64,000 nucleotides of DNA from Tragulus kanchil (lineage: Eukaryota > Chordata > Mammalia > Artiodactyla > Tragulidae). A program made the position numbers and the translations under genes. The stretch is from NCBI GenBank assembly GCA_022376925.1, contig JAIOJX010000024.1, positions 166,563,608 to 166,627,607 on the forward strand. Reading direction: 5' to 3'. This document shows, one piece after another, positions 1 through 11,799 of the stretch (the first letter of the stretch is position 1; each line of letters opens with the position of its first letter). The notes under the pieces are model-generated. The model ran no database searches and had not been told where the DNA came from. It saw nothing but the letters and a program-made list of their open reading frames with translations.

Positions 1-369
1 GAGATATAGATATAAATTAGACTTTTAACCATTCATGACCTAATGTGTAAATGAAGACTTTGTAGTCTGACCACATCTTCATTATTTCATATAAATATAT
101 ATATATATAATGGTTATATTTCTATAATTGTATGCAAAGGCCTTCAGATGCAAAATAAGTAGAGAAGAATGAATGAATGCTGAGAAGTATAATTAAGGCT
201 CTTAGTTGCTATGGAACCCTGGACAAACCATTCCCTTCCTAGGTCTTGATCTCAGCAGCTCTAAAAGGAGGCACGACCACCACACCTTGGGGTTTTATGA
301 GAGGTCACTGTGGAAGCATGGAGCCCACACATGGTAGTCACTGAGTAAGTATGTGCTGAATATGAGTGT

Positions 370-564
370 AAATGCCCACCTTGGACAGGGAGTCCTGCAG
401 GGGCGCTGAGCGACGGCCTGGAGGGCTGGGATGGGGCACTGGGAGAGGGGTGCAGGAGGGAGGGCGCCAGGGATACGCATAAGACTAATCTGGAATTATA
501 CATATCTGTAAACAATAAAACTCTATAGAAATAAAAAGTAAAAAAAAAAAAAAATGCCCACCTT
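370..564 (+). mobile_element. 5'-truncated L1 3' end with target-site duplication
   Basis: A roughly 170-bp L1 tail (383-551) ending in an A-run. Its terminal section (gccagggatacgcataagac) matches the 3' end of the L1 at 60.3 kb. It is bounded by the 13-base duplication aaatgcccacctt at 370-382 and 552-564, so insertion was by target-primed reverse transcription. Confidence 0.85.
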
Positions 565-569
565 CCTCA

Positions 570-1765
570 CTTCTAACAGCAGCAGAAGGAAGACCTGAGG
601 GTCAGAAAGAAAATTAACTGCCCCAAATCACTTCCCACTTACCACAAGTAGCCATCACTTACACAGACCACATGGTTTCTGACGGATGCTTTCACCACTC
701 CCCCTTCCCCTCAGGGATGCCCCCTACAAGGCTGACTATGCCTCCCCGCCCCCCAGGAGCAGCCGACAAAGGCCTCCTGACCTAAGGTGAACCTCAAGTC
801 CAAGCCTCTGGCAGAGCACGCAGGGAAGCTACCGGAAACCGGCAGTGCCCACCCCAGTGTGACGCTCACCTGCAGCCACATCCCGACACCTCTGGCCCCC
901 TACAGGCTTTCCACTCTACCCCTGCATCCTGACCCAGGAGTGCCGAGGACAGCCCCCAGAGCGCTCTCCTAGCATTTTCCATTAGCACTGCTATGGGATT
1001 AAAGTACGCACTAACTACTGTCTTAGGTCAACCTCCCTGAAAGCAGATCCTGAGATAACGATTCCTATGCAAAAGGTTCCTTCAGAAAGCACCTCCAGGA
1101 GAAACTGGTAAGGAAGGTGAGAAGCCAGTGGAAGGGGAAGAAGCCACTGCAAAGGTATGGCTGCAGGCAAAGTCCCATCTTCAGCCTGATTTTGACAGGC
1201 ACTTGGGGTGCAAGTTGCACCTCAGAGCCTATCCAACTGGAGGCAGGGCACTGCTCTTTCTGATTCCTGCGCCCATCGCTCACTGGTGCCAGGAGCCCAA
1301 GGGTGGCGCTCTGAAGAAAGTAGCAAGTGTGAGCCCCTTGAAGCAATGCAGACAGGAGCCGGGAGTGAGCTCAGGAGACAGCAGTGGGCTGGTAGGGCCC
1401 TCTCAGCAGCCTCTACCAGCACCAGCGCCAAAGGAGGACCCCAGGCTATCGGGGCCTTTCCAAACCCAAACCCATGTGATCTCTCCAACGTCTCAAGTCC
1501 TCCAAAGGAAAAGCAAGTCTTGACAGCCTGAGCACATTCTACAAAGACTGCAACCCCGGCCACTGGAATTGGCTAGTAATGGGCCTCAGCAAAATATTAC
1601 AGATCGACCTCCTCTGGTTGTTACTGGTCAGTTTGAAAACTCAACAATCATTTGCTGGGCGTAAGAGACAGACGTGATAAACAGAGAAGGCCTAGGGGAG
1701 CTCACAGTATCAGGTAATCTTACAAATGGAAACTCTTGCATGATTTTTAGCGAGATCTTTAGGAG
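570..1765. other. Intronic sequence, nothing recognised
   Basis: Moderately GC-rich non-repetitive sequence. Short open frames exist on both strands (for example 1128-1523) but lack splice context, conserved motifs or initiation context I can support. Confidence 0.5.
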
Positions 1766-1778
1766 TACTCCATTCTCA

Positions 1779-1925
1779 GGTCTTCCCTAGTGGCCCAGTG
1801 ATTAATAATCCACCTTCCAGCAAAAGGGATGTGGGTTTGACCCCGGGTCTGCAAACTAAGATCCCACATGCAGTAATTAAGACTTGATGCAGGCAAAAAT
1901 AAATAAATCAGTGTTTTTTTAAAAA
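1779..1925 (+). mobile_element. Older tRNA-derived SINE (CHR-1/ART2A-like)
   Basis: Begins with a diverged ggtcttccctagtggccc head, has a B-box-like gtttgacccc and the word aagatcccacatg, and ends in (aaat)n. Repeats of tactccattctca flank it and the next SINE together (about 1766 and 2194), showing a second SINE landed at its 3' end. Confidence 0.75.
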
Positions 1926-1935
1926 GAATACTCCA

Positions 1936-2191
1936 GGGCTTTGCTTGTGGTCCAGTGGGTAAGGACACCACCTGGAAGAACAATGGGTGCCGGTTTGATC
2001 CCTGGCCTGAGAGGATCCCACGTGCCGTGGACCGATGTGTCCAACCACCGAGCCGGAGTTCTGGAGCGCATGCGCCCGGGGCCAGTAATCTGCAACAAGA
2101 GAGGCCACTGCAATGGGAGGCACACATGGGCCAAACAACAAAGATAAATAGATGAAAGACCAATAGAAGTGGCCAAAAAAAAAAAAAAAAA
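1936..2191 (+). mobile_element. tRNA-Glu SINE, distinctive 3' end (copy 1)
   Basis: Member of a family seen at 13.4, 37.6, 48.3 and 63.4 kb: tRNA-Glu-like head with box A (tggtccagtgg) and box B (ggtttgatccc), a body with ggagcgcatgcgcccggg, and a tail gaccaatagaagtggcc followed by 17 A. The words atactcca occur on both sides. Confidence 0.85.
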
Positions 2192-2194
2192 GGA

Positions 2195-3555
2195 TACTCC
2201 ATTCTCAAAGTGTGTTTCTGCCTTCAACATTACACAATCAGCAATAGTGCTTTTCAAAACATCAAACTACAGAGATGCTACCTCATAAGGAATTGACAAA
2301 AAGCTAATGAAAGTACAAGAAAGTAAGACCAGTGCTATTTCTAATCATAATGACAATGATTGGTGTGTGGGACACATACAGTCATCGAGTGTCTGGATAG
2401 CTAAGGTACCTAACTGCTCCCGTGCCCTCCAGGCAGAGGCCTCAATAGCCGTCACTGCCCACCTACTGCCACAAAACTTAACCGGTAATTTGAGAGACAC
2501 TGAAAGATATACTCGGGACTTTATTTCAAATTCATTATGTAATTGCACATATTTTTAACATATTCCACATGAAATCATAATTCAAAGTAATGAGACCGAG
2601 TGTCAAGTGTTCCTTGGGGAATGAGTCAGATCATCTTGTCAGATCTAATTCCCAGTCAGAACTGCAAGGCTTGAGAAACTCAAGACAGGCAAGAGCCCAG
2701 CTTAAAATCACACACGGCCTCAGCATACAAAGAGTCACCACCTCAAGACCACGAAAGTACTCAGAGTCAGGACCAAACTCAAGTCTCCCTGAGTTTAAAA
2801 CCGTGCTATGGCAGCAAGGATTCAAACCCTGCTAACACTGGAAACAAACCACATGGCTCCAGGCATCTTTCTGGCTTATCCATATCACACTAGGATCACA
2901 CTCTCAAAGGCTGTTTCTACAGCTGTGGTTTTAGATCAAGATCATTTTTCTTCACTGTGCATTTAACACCATTTTCTAAAATAATCCAATAAAGGAAAAT
3001 TGTATGTATTCATTGCACTGTAAGTAATCAGTCGATACTTTAGCTACAGAAAGAGATTAATTACTTTAACTCACCAGTTATTATCTAAACTACCTGGACT
3101 CTCTTTGATGTCCATTTCTTGGAATTTTCCATCTCATGTAATAAATTCATTTTATGATATTCCCTTTCAAAACTGCATTCTACACAGTATCCAAATGCTT
3201 CAAAATCATCAACAGACATGATTGATTGCCAGATTGAAGTACAATGCTACAGACTTACTTTGCCATATGTTATTAGTAGGAAAAAAGGAACAAAGAGGCT
3301 AAGAAACAACGAAGTGAAGGTTGAAAGTTTTCTGGAGGTGTTTTTGCTGTTGTCTATGTATGAATACACATTTTAAATCACTTCATGGTCAAAAACCATC
3401 CCCATATATGTCTCCTTAATGATGGATGGATTTAACAGCCATTAAAAATCTGTGTTATGGTGAATAATCCCTTCTAAACTCAACTATCAAGTTAATACAG
3501 AGTTCTTATCACTGTCACTCGATATATGTTGAACTCTCTCTAGCAATATTATCAG
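2195..3555. other. Intronic sequence, nothing recognised
   Basis: AT-rich intron. No conserved exon with splice sites was found. Parts of 2600-2830 faintly resemble an old SINE, but not enough to call. Confidence 0.5.
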
Positions 3556-3898
3556 AAATTACCAAATAAAATAACTCAAGTACTAATAAATGTATACTAT
3601 ATATAAGACATCACACGTGTGTCAATTCCAAAGAGATTAGATCTAGAAATGAAAAAGTAACAATAATATGTCTATATTCCACAAAGGAAACTCCACAGGA
3701 ATTTGAAATAGAAGCTGAGTGGTAGCACAAGCACTCGCTAAATGTGAAAAAGAGCCATGAAGACACAAAGGACTGCAATTTTTAAGAAGTTAAAAGGGGA
3801 AAGAAACATATATTCATTTAAAAGAGAAAGTCACCACTTGTCAAGACCTGTTTTTTCCCCAGAAATCGGAAAAACAGCACAAAGAATATATTTCTTAC

Positions 3899-3960
3899 TT
3901 GCTGTCGATGAGCACTTCAGATTGCCGGTTATTCACTTGATTATCACTCTTGTGGCGAAA
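3899..3960 (-). CDS. ATP8B4: ATP8B4 coding exon (start of actuator region), first copy
   Basis: Minus-strand exon of 62 bp: 20 codons plus two bases, reading FRHKSDNQVNNRQ then SEVLIDS and a split lysine codon. FRHKSDNQVNNR is a signature of P4-ATPases just after TM2. The acceptor TTTTCAG adjoins 3960; the donor GTAAGA follows 3899. It continues directly from the TDDY end of the 99-bp exon. An L1 3' fragment begins only about 25-40 bp upstream of the acceptor. The exon recurs at 4969-5030. Because 62 is not a multiple of three, using both copies would shift the frame. The following exon was not found in 1-3890. Confidence 0.94.
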
Positions 3961-3984
3961 CTGAAAATCAAAGCATTTGTGAAA

Positions 3985-4149
3985 AGACATATTAAATCAG
4001 TGCTCTGTGGTAACCTCAATGGGAAAGAAACCCCAAAAAAGAGGGTATATATGTATACGTACAGCTGATTCACTTTGCTGTACAGCAGAAACTAACACAA
4101 CATTTATAAAAGTAACTACATTCCAATAAAAAAATAACATATTAAATCA
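3985..4149 (+). mobile_element. L1 3' end beside an ATP8B4 splice acceptor
   Basis: A roughly 135-bp 5'-truncated L1 tail (gtgctctgtggtaacctcaatggg to tccaataaaaaaa) flanked by acatattaaatca at about 3986-3998 and 4138-4150. It lies in the intron immediately upstream of the 62-bp exon (minus-strand acceptor at 3961). An identical copy lies at about 5055-5219 in the duplicated block. Confidence 0.82.
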
Positions 4150-4968
4150 TAATTTGTCAGCACAAGCAGTGACACTGAAAATGCTCTGAGTTCATCTGTT
4201 TGGAAGACACCACCATCAGTCTGAACTGAGCATGACTTGTGCTTCCCTTGGCCCCAGCTGCACGTGCTCTAAATCAAGACCCTTCTCCCTAAATTTCATT
4301 CTGGGGGTCACAGCGGAGTAAGTCTGGCCACACGCGCTTCCAATTCCCACACATCTCTAGCTGTCTTCCAGGAAGACAATGTGCCCTATACTCTGCCACA
4401 TACCCAGTTCCAGAGAAAACCATACATGAATTTTGAGGTCTTCAACAAGGCATGGGGGCTTCCAGTTCTCTCACGTATGCGCAATACTTTACTGGAACAT
4501 CATTCATTCAGTTTTATGGATTTCTCTGAGGTCAAGCAATTACTTGTAACAGCATGTATTCTTCTTCTCCAGAAATTCTAATTGTTAACAGTGATCTTAT
4601 GAAATAGAGCAGTTAAAACAAAAATTACCAAATAAAATAACTAAAAAAAGTACTAATAAATGTATACTATATATAAGACATCACACGTGTGTCAATTCCA
4701 AAGAGATTAGATCTAGAAATGAAAAAGTAACAATAATATGTCTATATTCCACAAAGGAAACTCCACAGGAATTTGAAATAGAAGCTGAGTGGTAGCACAA
4801 GCACTCGCTAAATGTGAAAAAGAGCCATGAAGACACAAAGGACTGCAATTTTTAAGAAGTTAAAAGGGGAAAGAAACATATATTCATTTAAAAGAGAAAG
4901 TCACCACTTGTCAAGACCTGTTTTTTCCCCAGAAATCGGAAAAACAGCACAAAGAATATATTTCTTAC

Positions 4969-5030
4969 TTGCTGTCGATGAGCACTTCAGATTGCCGGTT
5001 ATTCACTTGATTATCACTCTTGTGGCGAAA
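4969..5030 (-). CDS. ATP8B4: ATP8B4 62-bp exon, second copy
   Basis: Exact repeat of the 62-bp exon 1070 bp further along, with identical codons, acceptor and donor, inside a duplicated block that also carries the neighbouring L1 fragment. Including both copies in one mRNA would frameshift the protein early (62 = 3x20+2), so a real duplication would demand skipping of one copy. Most likely a false tandem duplication. Confidence 0.75.
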
Positions 5031-5852
5031 CTGAAAATCAAAGCATTTGTGAAAAGACATATTAAATCAGTGCTCTGTGGTAACCTCAATGGGAAAGAAA
5101 CCCCAAAAAAGAGGGTATATATGTATACGTACAGCTGATTCACTTTGCTGTACAGCAGAAACTAACACAACATTTATAAAAGTAACTACATTCCAATAAA
5201 AAAATAACATATTAAATCATAATTTGTCAGCACAAGCAGTGACACTGAAAATGCTCTGAGTTCATCTGTTTGGAAGACACCACCATCAGTCTGAACTGAG
5301 CATGACTTGTGCTTCCCTTGGCCCCAGCTGCACGTGCTCTAAATCAAGACCCTTCTCCCTAAATTTCATTCTGGGGGTCACAGCGGAGTAAGTCTGGCCA
5401 CACGCGCTTCCAATTCCCACACATCTCTAGCTGTCTTCCAGGAAGACAATGTGCCCTATACTCTGCCACATACCCAGTTCCAGAGAAAACCATACATGAA
5501 TTTTGAGGTCTTCAACAAGGCATGGGGGCTTCCAGTTCTCTCACGTATGTGCGCAATACTTTACTGGAACATCATTCATTCAGTTTTATGGATTTCTCTG
5601 AGGTCAAGCAATTACTTGTAACAGCATGTATTCTTCTTCTCCAGAAATTCTAATTGTTAACAGTGATCTTATGAAATAGAGCAGTTAAAACAAAAATCAG
5701 AATACTGAACCACATTTGGTGTGGATTTATGTTTTTATGCCCAAGTGATCCTGTTTCTTATTTTATATTCCAGTAATGTAAATATCTTATATTGCTAAGA
5801 AGAACCCACATATTATGAGCTTTCTACTCAACCATAAATTAGCAGCCATAAA

Positions 5853-6264
5853 TTAGCAGTCTTTTCTTTTTTAAAGATGGTCCTCATGGTAGTTTCCTTT
5901 TTATTTCTTTAAATGCATTTTATGTATTTATTTTTGGCTATTCTGGGTCTTCAGGGCTGCCACAGGCTCTTCTCTAGTTGCAGGGTGTCGGGGCTCCTCT
6001 CTAGTTGAGGTGAGCAGGCTTCTTGTTGCAGTGACTTGTTGTAGATCTCGGGCTCTAGGCACACCAGCTTCAGTAATCGCAGCACATGGGCTCAATAGCT
6101 GCCGCTCTGAGGCTCTAGAGCACAGGCTCAATCACTGTGGCTTGCGGGCTTAGCTGCTTCACAACATGGAACATGGATCCGGATCAGGGATCGAACCTGT
6201 GTCTGCTGCATTGGCAGGCCAACTTTACCACTGAGCTACCAGGGAGGCCCAGGTTAGCAGTCTT
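5853..6264 (-). mobile_element. tRNA-derived SINE (ART2A/BTALU type), minus strand
   Basis: Reads on the minus strand from ggcctccctggtagctcag (near 6249) through gttcgatccctgatcc, to an AAATAAATA tail near 5920. The flanking duplication ttagcagtctt is at 5853-5863 and 6254-6264. Body about 345 bp. Confidence 0.8.
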
Positions 6265-6452
6265 ATCTAAAAGACTTTCTACACGAACTGTCAAGATCAA
6301 ATAGTAACAGGCCAGAATAGAGACAAGATGTTATTTCAATCAATTAGCCTAAATGCACAGATGAACAGGAGGTAGTATTAGGAGATAAGCAATTTTGATT
6401 TCTCAAATGATAATCATCAAGATTATCATTTTTTCCTTTTAAAAAAATCTCA

Positions 6453-6692
6453 GGGCTTCCCCAGTAGTCCAGTGGGTAAGGAGTTCACTTTGCAGTACAA
6501 GCGGCGCTAGTCCTATCCCTGGCCCGGGAAGATCCCACATGCCACAAAACAGTTGGACAGGTGTGTCCAATTACAAGCCAGTGGTCTAGAGAGCATACGC
6601 CCAGAGCCACTGCACTGGGGCGAGAGAGGCCACTGTGATGAGAGGCCCACACAGGCCAGAGACTAAAGATGGATGCAAATAAATGGATTAAA
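6453..6692 (+). mobile_element. Diverged older relative of the tRNA-Glu SINE family
   Basis: Same architecture as the SINE at 63.4 kb (gtccagtgggtaagg head, gtgtccaat, cccagagcc, gaggcccaca, aaagatggatg) but with many substitutions and no intact tail, so an older insertion of the same or a parent family. Confidence 0.75.
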
Positions 6693-6699
6693 AAATTTT

Positions 6700-7006
6700 A
6701 AAGAAATTCATAACATTGTATCAATATTGCAGTATATAAATTGTTTCAATCACCCATTCCCTTTTTCAACATCCTTCCCAAACCCATTCCACTCTTTCTA
6801 TTATGCTATGCTTAGTGCATACACTCACACTGATTGTCATGTGTAACCAACAAAAAAAGATACGTAGCAACTGTTACTGTGAAGTGTTTTATAGAACTGG
6901 TAAAGGAGTAAATTAAGTCAGCCCATCATTGGCACGCAGACTTACCTCTGGCAATAGAAATGGAAACATTATTCTGTCAGAACTTGTAACGTGACAGGGA
7001 TGGATG
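6700..7006. other. Intronic sequence, nothing recognised
   Basis: AT-rich intron between a SINE and duplicated block 2. No exon-like signal seen. Confidence 0.45.
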
Positions 7007-9145
7007 CTGTGTTTTCTCCTCCATACCTAAGCCCCATCCCTCGACAGTCTGCCCTGTGACAGGGGATCCTGATCTATCTAGTCCTTGCCCTTTGGTTACT
7101 GATTTGGCTTGGCCAGAAAATCACATGGATGGAGGAGAGCAAACTGGGGTTTGCATTCCTGGCTTCTGCTGAGCTGGGTCAGCAGTGGCTGCTTCCTCTA
7201 CATGCAGCCCTCAACTACAGCCCCACCTCTGGTAATATTTCCTCCTTTGCCCCTTCAGGCTTAGAAATAGAATTGCCACCTTCGTTACAACCGAATGTGC
7301 TTCATTATTAATCTCTCTCCGGTCTTCCCCACGCCAAGGTGACCGGTTTTCTACCAAGACTCTGACTGACAAAGACATTCTGTTGCTAAGCCAGCACATA
7401 TTATCACAACAATAAAAGCATATGTAAGCATCACCTGTGGAAGAGACAAAGAGACTTAGTATTTAGTCACGTCTGTATCTAACCGGAAAATAGTTCCTTA
7501 AATCAACTAGCTGGCATCATAGAAAAGGATCAAAGAGTTCACTGCCTAAAAGCTGAGCAGCCCACTCTCTGGGCTTCAGAAATGCTCAGACTTTTCCAAG
7601 GGATCTTGTCATGGACACAGACGGAGTCTGGAAGGACAGACACAGTCCCTGCAGGTTCAGAAGGGATGTAAACCCGTCACTCAGTGGCATACACAGAGCT
7701 ACGGAGGCCAGAGTGCGTGCCATCACTGGGGTGAGAATAGAGTCTGCCCAAGACTCTGTTTTAAATCTTTGAATTTGAATGACTTCCTTTGGATTATGGA
7801 GATTTCAAAACTCTGTATCATCTTATACCTTAGTCGCTTGACTTTGGAAGTGTTTTCATTTCATAAATTTCTGGTATCATGCACAGAGGATGTGAGGATG
7901 CCTCATACCGACCAGTTCCCGAAACTTAGACAAAGACATGAGATATAGGATCAATAATACTTCACTGGGTGGAAGCAGGTTTGTGTACCAGTTCTGGTCT
8001 AATCACTAATTGGTGGCATGTTCATCAGGAAATCTTTAGCATGCGAGGAAAAGCTCTCATGGACACCCCTTGCTCCTACCAGTTCAAACTTATCGGGGCC
8101 GTAACACTAAACTGTGTTTTCTCCTCCATACCTAAGCCCCATCCCTCGACAGTCTGCCCTGTGACAGGGGATCCTGATCTATCTAGTCCTTGCCCTTTGG
8201 TTACTGATTTGGCTTGGCCAGAAAATCACATGGATGGAGGAGAGCAAACTGGGGTTTGCATTCCTGGCTTCTGCTGAGCTGGGTCAGCAGTGGCTGCTTC
8301 CTCTACATGCAGCCCTCAACTACAGCCCCACCTCTGGTAATATTTCCTCCCTTTGCCCCTTCAGGCTTAGAAATAGAATTGCCACCTTCGTTACAACCGA
8401 ATGTGCTTCATTATTAATCTCTCTCCGGTCTTCCCCACGCCAAGGTGACCGGTTTTCTACCAAGACTCTGACTGACAAAGACATTCTGTTGCTAAGCCAG
8501 CACATATTATCACAACAATAAAAGCATATGTAAGCATCACCTGTGGAAGAGACAAAGAGACTTAGTATTTAGTCACGTCTGTATCTAACCGGAAAATAGT
8601 TCCTTAAATCAACTAGCTGGCATCATAGAAAAGGATCAAAGAGTTCACTGCCTAAAAGCTGAGCAGCCCACTCTCTGGGCTTCAGAAATGCTCAGACTTT
8701 TCCAAGGGATCTTGTCATGGACACAGACGGAGTCTGGAAGGACAGACACAGTCCCTGCAGGTTCAGAAGGGATGTAAACCCGTCACTCAGTGGCATACAC
8801 AGAGCTACGGAGGCCAGAGTGCGTGCCATCACTGGGGTGAGAATAGAGTCTGCCCAAGACTCTGTTTTAAATCTTTGAATTTGAATGACTTCCTTTGGAT
8901 TATGGAGATTTCAAAACTCTGTATCATCTTATACCTTAGTCGCTTGACTTTGGAAGTGTTTTCATTTCATAAATTTCTGGTATCATGCACAGAGGATGTG
9001 AGGATGCCTCATACCGACCAGTTCCCGAAACTTAGACAAAGACATGAGATATAGGATCAATAATACTTCACTGGGTGGAAGCAGGTTTGTGTACCAGTTC
9101 TGGTCTAATCACTAATTGGTGGCATGTTCATCAGGAAATCTTTAG
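7007..9145. repeat. Direct tandem duplication 2 (7007-8039 / 8112-9145)
   Basis: Copies are offset 1105-1106 bp and consist of unique intronic sequence. Between them lies a 72-bp linker (8040-8111) containing a degraded version of sequence found downstream near 9199-9221, so the joint is a scrambled overlap and not a clean recombination junction. Confidence 0.95.
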
Positions 9146-9405
9146 TTCTTCATAAGCGATAGTATCCTCATATGTAACATGAGCAAGAGAGTCTACTTTA
9201 TGGACACCCCCTTGCTCCTACCATCAACAGGCGTTGGCTCTAGGACATCTATAGTGATCATCAAACAAATAGCCATAGAGTTTCTTGTGGTAAATCTTCT
9301 ATCAAAAGAGCATCACTCAGAATCTTCAAATGGGCCCCTATATTCTACTTCTGAGGGGTCACAAAGGAAACTGAGATCTGGGAATGCTCAAAAGCATATA
9401 CTTAC

Positions 9406-9504
9406 ATAGTCATCCGTGGCGTCTTTCACAGCGGTCATGGTTACTACCAGGACCAAAGGCACAATGGTGGTAAACCAGGTCAAGGAGGAGATTTCTGGAA
9501 TCAG
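9406..9504 (-). CDS. ATP8B4: ATP8B4 coding exon (TM1-TM2 loop and TM2)
   Basis: Minus-strand exon of 99 bp, 33 whole codons, phase 0. It begins LIPEISSLTWFTT, continues IVPLVLVVTMTAVKDA and ends TDDY. It carries the PEISS form of the PISS motif found in the TM1-TM2 region of P4-ATPases, where lipid entry and selectivity are determined, then the hydrophobic TM2 and the conserved AVKDA(T)DD stretch entering the actuator domain. The acceptor is TTTCAG at 9505-9510; the donor is GTAAG at 9401-9405. It joins in phase to the LLILQ end of the 14327 exon and to the FRHKS start of the 3899 exon. Unlike those two it is single copy here, lying between two duplicated blocks. Confidence 0.95.
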
Positions 9505-9676
9505 CTGAAACAAACATTTCAGGTAGTTTAGGGCTTTCAAGTTTCATAAATACAGTTTTTGGGGGTTGTCATTCAATTGTATTAGACTTGACAGAAATTA
9601 ATGAAATGATACTCAGTTCCTTTTACAAATGTAGCACAATGTTCAATAATTTAAGTGTCTGTACTCAGGTATAAGT

Positions 9677-9795
9677 GGAGAAGGAAATGGCAACCCTCTC
9701 CAGTATTCTTCTCTGGAGAATTCCAAGGAAAGAGGAGCCTGGTGGGCTACAGTCCACGCGGTGCAAGCATCAGACACAACGTAGCAACTAAACCA
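9677..9795 (+). mobile_element. Bov-A SINE fragment
   Basis: Contains the Bov-tA/Bov-A core (ggagaaggaaatggcaaccc, ctccagtattctt, gtgggctacagtcca) and the worn tail cagacacaac, without the tRNA head. Repeated at 10775-10893 by block 3. Confidence 0.85.
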
Positions 9796-10129
9796 CCAGT
9801 CAGGTATAAGATGCACAGGAAAAGCATCATTGAAACACTTTTCAGACTACCTGACAAAATAAAGTTTTTATAGCAAGTTGAGACTAAAGCTCCTTGAGAT
9901 ACTTCACAAATGGTGATCTTTCCTCAGGATGATATCTTTTCTCAGCTTCTCATTTCAACTTATCACAATTTTACCAGTTCCTTACCAGTTCCCAAAGAGA
10001 ATCTCCAAGCGCCTACCTGGCACCAGACTCCATGCCAAATACTTTTTGTATATTACACTGTTTGACCTTCAGAGAAGCTTATTGAGTCAGATTCTGTACC
10101 AGAGGCATTTTACACAAACCTAGAGTGCT

Positions 10130-10480
10130 TATTTCATTCAGTCGCTACATCATGTCCAACTCTTTTCAACACCATGACAACAGCACACCAGGCTTCCCTG
10201 TCGCTCACTACCTCCTGGAGTTTGCCCAAGTCCATGTCCATTGAGTTGGTGATGCTCTCTCTTCTCCTACTGCCTTCACTCTTTCCCAGCATCAGGGTCT
10301 TTCCCAGTGAATCGACTCTTTCCATCAGGTGGCCAGAGTACTGGAGTTTCAGCTTCGGCATCCGTCCTTCCAATGAATATTTAGGGTTGATTTCCTTTAG
10401 GATTGACTGGTTTTAGCTCCTTTGCTGTCCAAGGGACCCTCAAGAATCTGCTCTGGCACCTCAACTCAAAAGCATCAATT
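10130..10480 (-). mobile_element. BovB LINE fragment (RT-end region)
   Basis: Minus-strand reading gives the BovB-type peptide MDMDLGKLQEVVSDREAWCAV, known from the C-terminal end of BovB ORF; plus-strand words such as cccagcatcagggtctttcc and agtttcagcttcggcatc are typical BovB antisense. Heavily truncated and inactive. Repeated at 11228-11578. BovB supports a ruminant source. Confidence 0.9.
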
Positions 10481-11799
10481 GCTTACAGTCTATGTGTTTC
10501 TATGTAAGTGTTTATATTCCGTGTAAACAGCACCCCCGGGGTACAGCACAGAATAAACCGTGAACGGCCGCCACAACTCAGGAAACTGCCACAGCCCTGG
10601 GTACCACTTTCCTATTTTACAAAAAATGTATCAGAGAAGCCCGACAGCGCCCAGAACACACAATGTGAGAAATCGAACCTAGGTCTATTTGACTCCAATG
10701 TGAGAAATCGCAGACCTAAAACAGTCTTGTAGCACAATGTTCAATAATTTAAGTGTCTGTACTCAGGTATAAGTGGAGAAGGAAATGGCAACCCTCTCCA
10801 GTATTCTTCTCTGGAGAATTCCAAGGAAAGAGGAGCCTGGTGGGCTACAGTCCACGCGGTGCAAGCATCAGACACAACGTAGCAACTAAACCACCAGTCA
10901 GGTATAAGATGCACAGGAAAAGCATCATTGAAACACTTTTCAGACTACCTGACAAAATAAAGTTTTTATAGCAAGTTGAGACTAAAGCTCCTTGAGATAC
11001 TTCACAAATGGTGATCTTTCCTCAGGATGATATCTTTTCTCAGCTTCTCATTTCAACTTATCACAATTTTACCAGTTCCTTACCAGTTCCCAAAGAGAAT
11101 CTCCAAGCGCCTACCTGGCACCAGACTCCATGCCAAATACTTTTTGTATATTACACTGTTTGACCTTCAGAGAAGCTTATTGAGTCAGATTCTGTACCAG
11201 AGGCATTTTACACAAACCTAGAGTGCTTATTTCATTCAGTCGCTACATCATGTCCAACTCTTTTCAACACCATGACAACAGCACACCAGGCTTCCCTGTC
11301 GCTCACTACCTCCTGGAGTTTGCCCAAGTCCATGTCCATTGAGTTGGTGATGCTCTCTCTTCTCCTACTGCCTTCACTCTTTCCCAGCATCAGGGTCTTT
11401 CCCAGTGAATCGACTCTTTCCATCAGGTGGCCAGAGTACTGGAGTTTCAGCTTCGGCATCCGTCCTTCCAATGAATATTTAGGGTTGATTTCCTTTAGGA
11501 TTGACTGGTTTTAGCTCCTTTGCTGTCCAAGGGACCCTCAAGAATCTGCTCTGGCACCTCAACTCAAAAGCATCAATTGCTTACAGTCTATGTGTTTCTA
11601 TGTAAGTGTTTATATTCCGTGTAAACAGCACCCCCGGGGTACAGCACAGAATAAACCGTGAACGGCCGCCACAACTCAGGAAACTGCCACAGCCCTGGGT
11701 ACCACTTTCCTATTTTACAAAAAATGTATCAGAGAAGCCCGACAGCGGCCCAGAACACACAATGTGAGAAATCGAACCTAGGTCTATTTGACTCCAAAG

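Larger units (their letters stand above)
3556..5696. repeat. Direct tandem duplication 1 (3556-4621 / 4622-5696)
   Basis: Two near-identical head-to-tail copies, offset 1070 bp. They contain the 62-bp ATP8B4 exon, an L1 tail and unique intron. I see only an indel and change near the start (ctcaag versus ctaaaaaaag) and a two-base indel near 4478/5548. Neither copy carries transposon ends of its own. Confidence 0.95.
9631..11798. repeat. Direct tandem duplication 3 (9631-10700 / 10729-11798)
   Basis: Offset 1098 bp. Each copy holds a Bov-A SINE piece, a BovB fragment and intron. The linker 10701-10728 repeats nearby words (tgtgagaaatcg, cagtctt) in broken form. Confidence 0.95.

Noticed and set aside
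1128..1523. 131-codon open frame on plus strand, with overlapping frames on both strands
   Set aside because: No recognisable domain, no supporting splice sites, overlapping frames equally long. Consistent with chance in moderately GC-rich intron.
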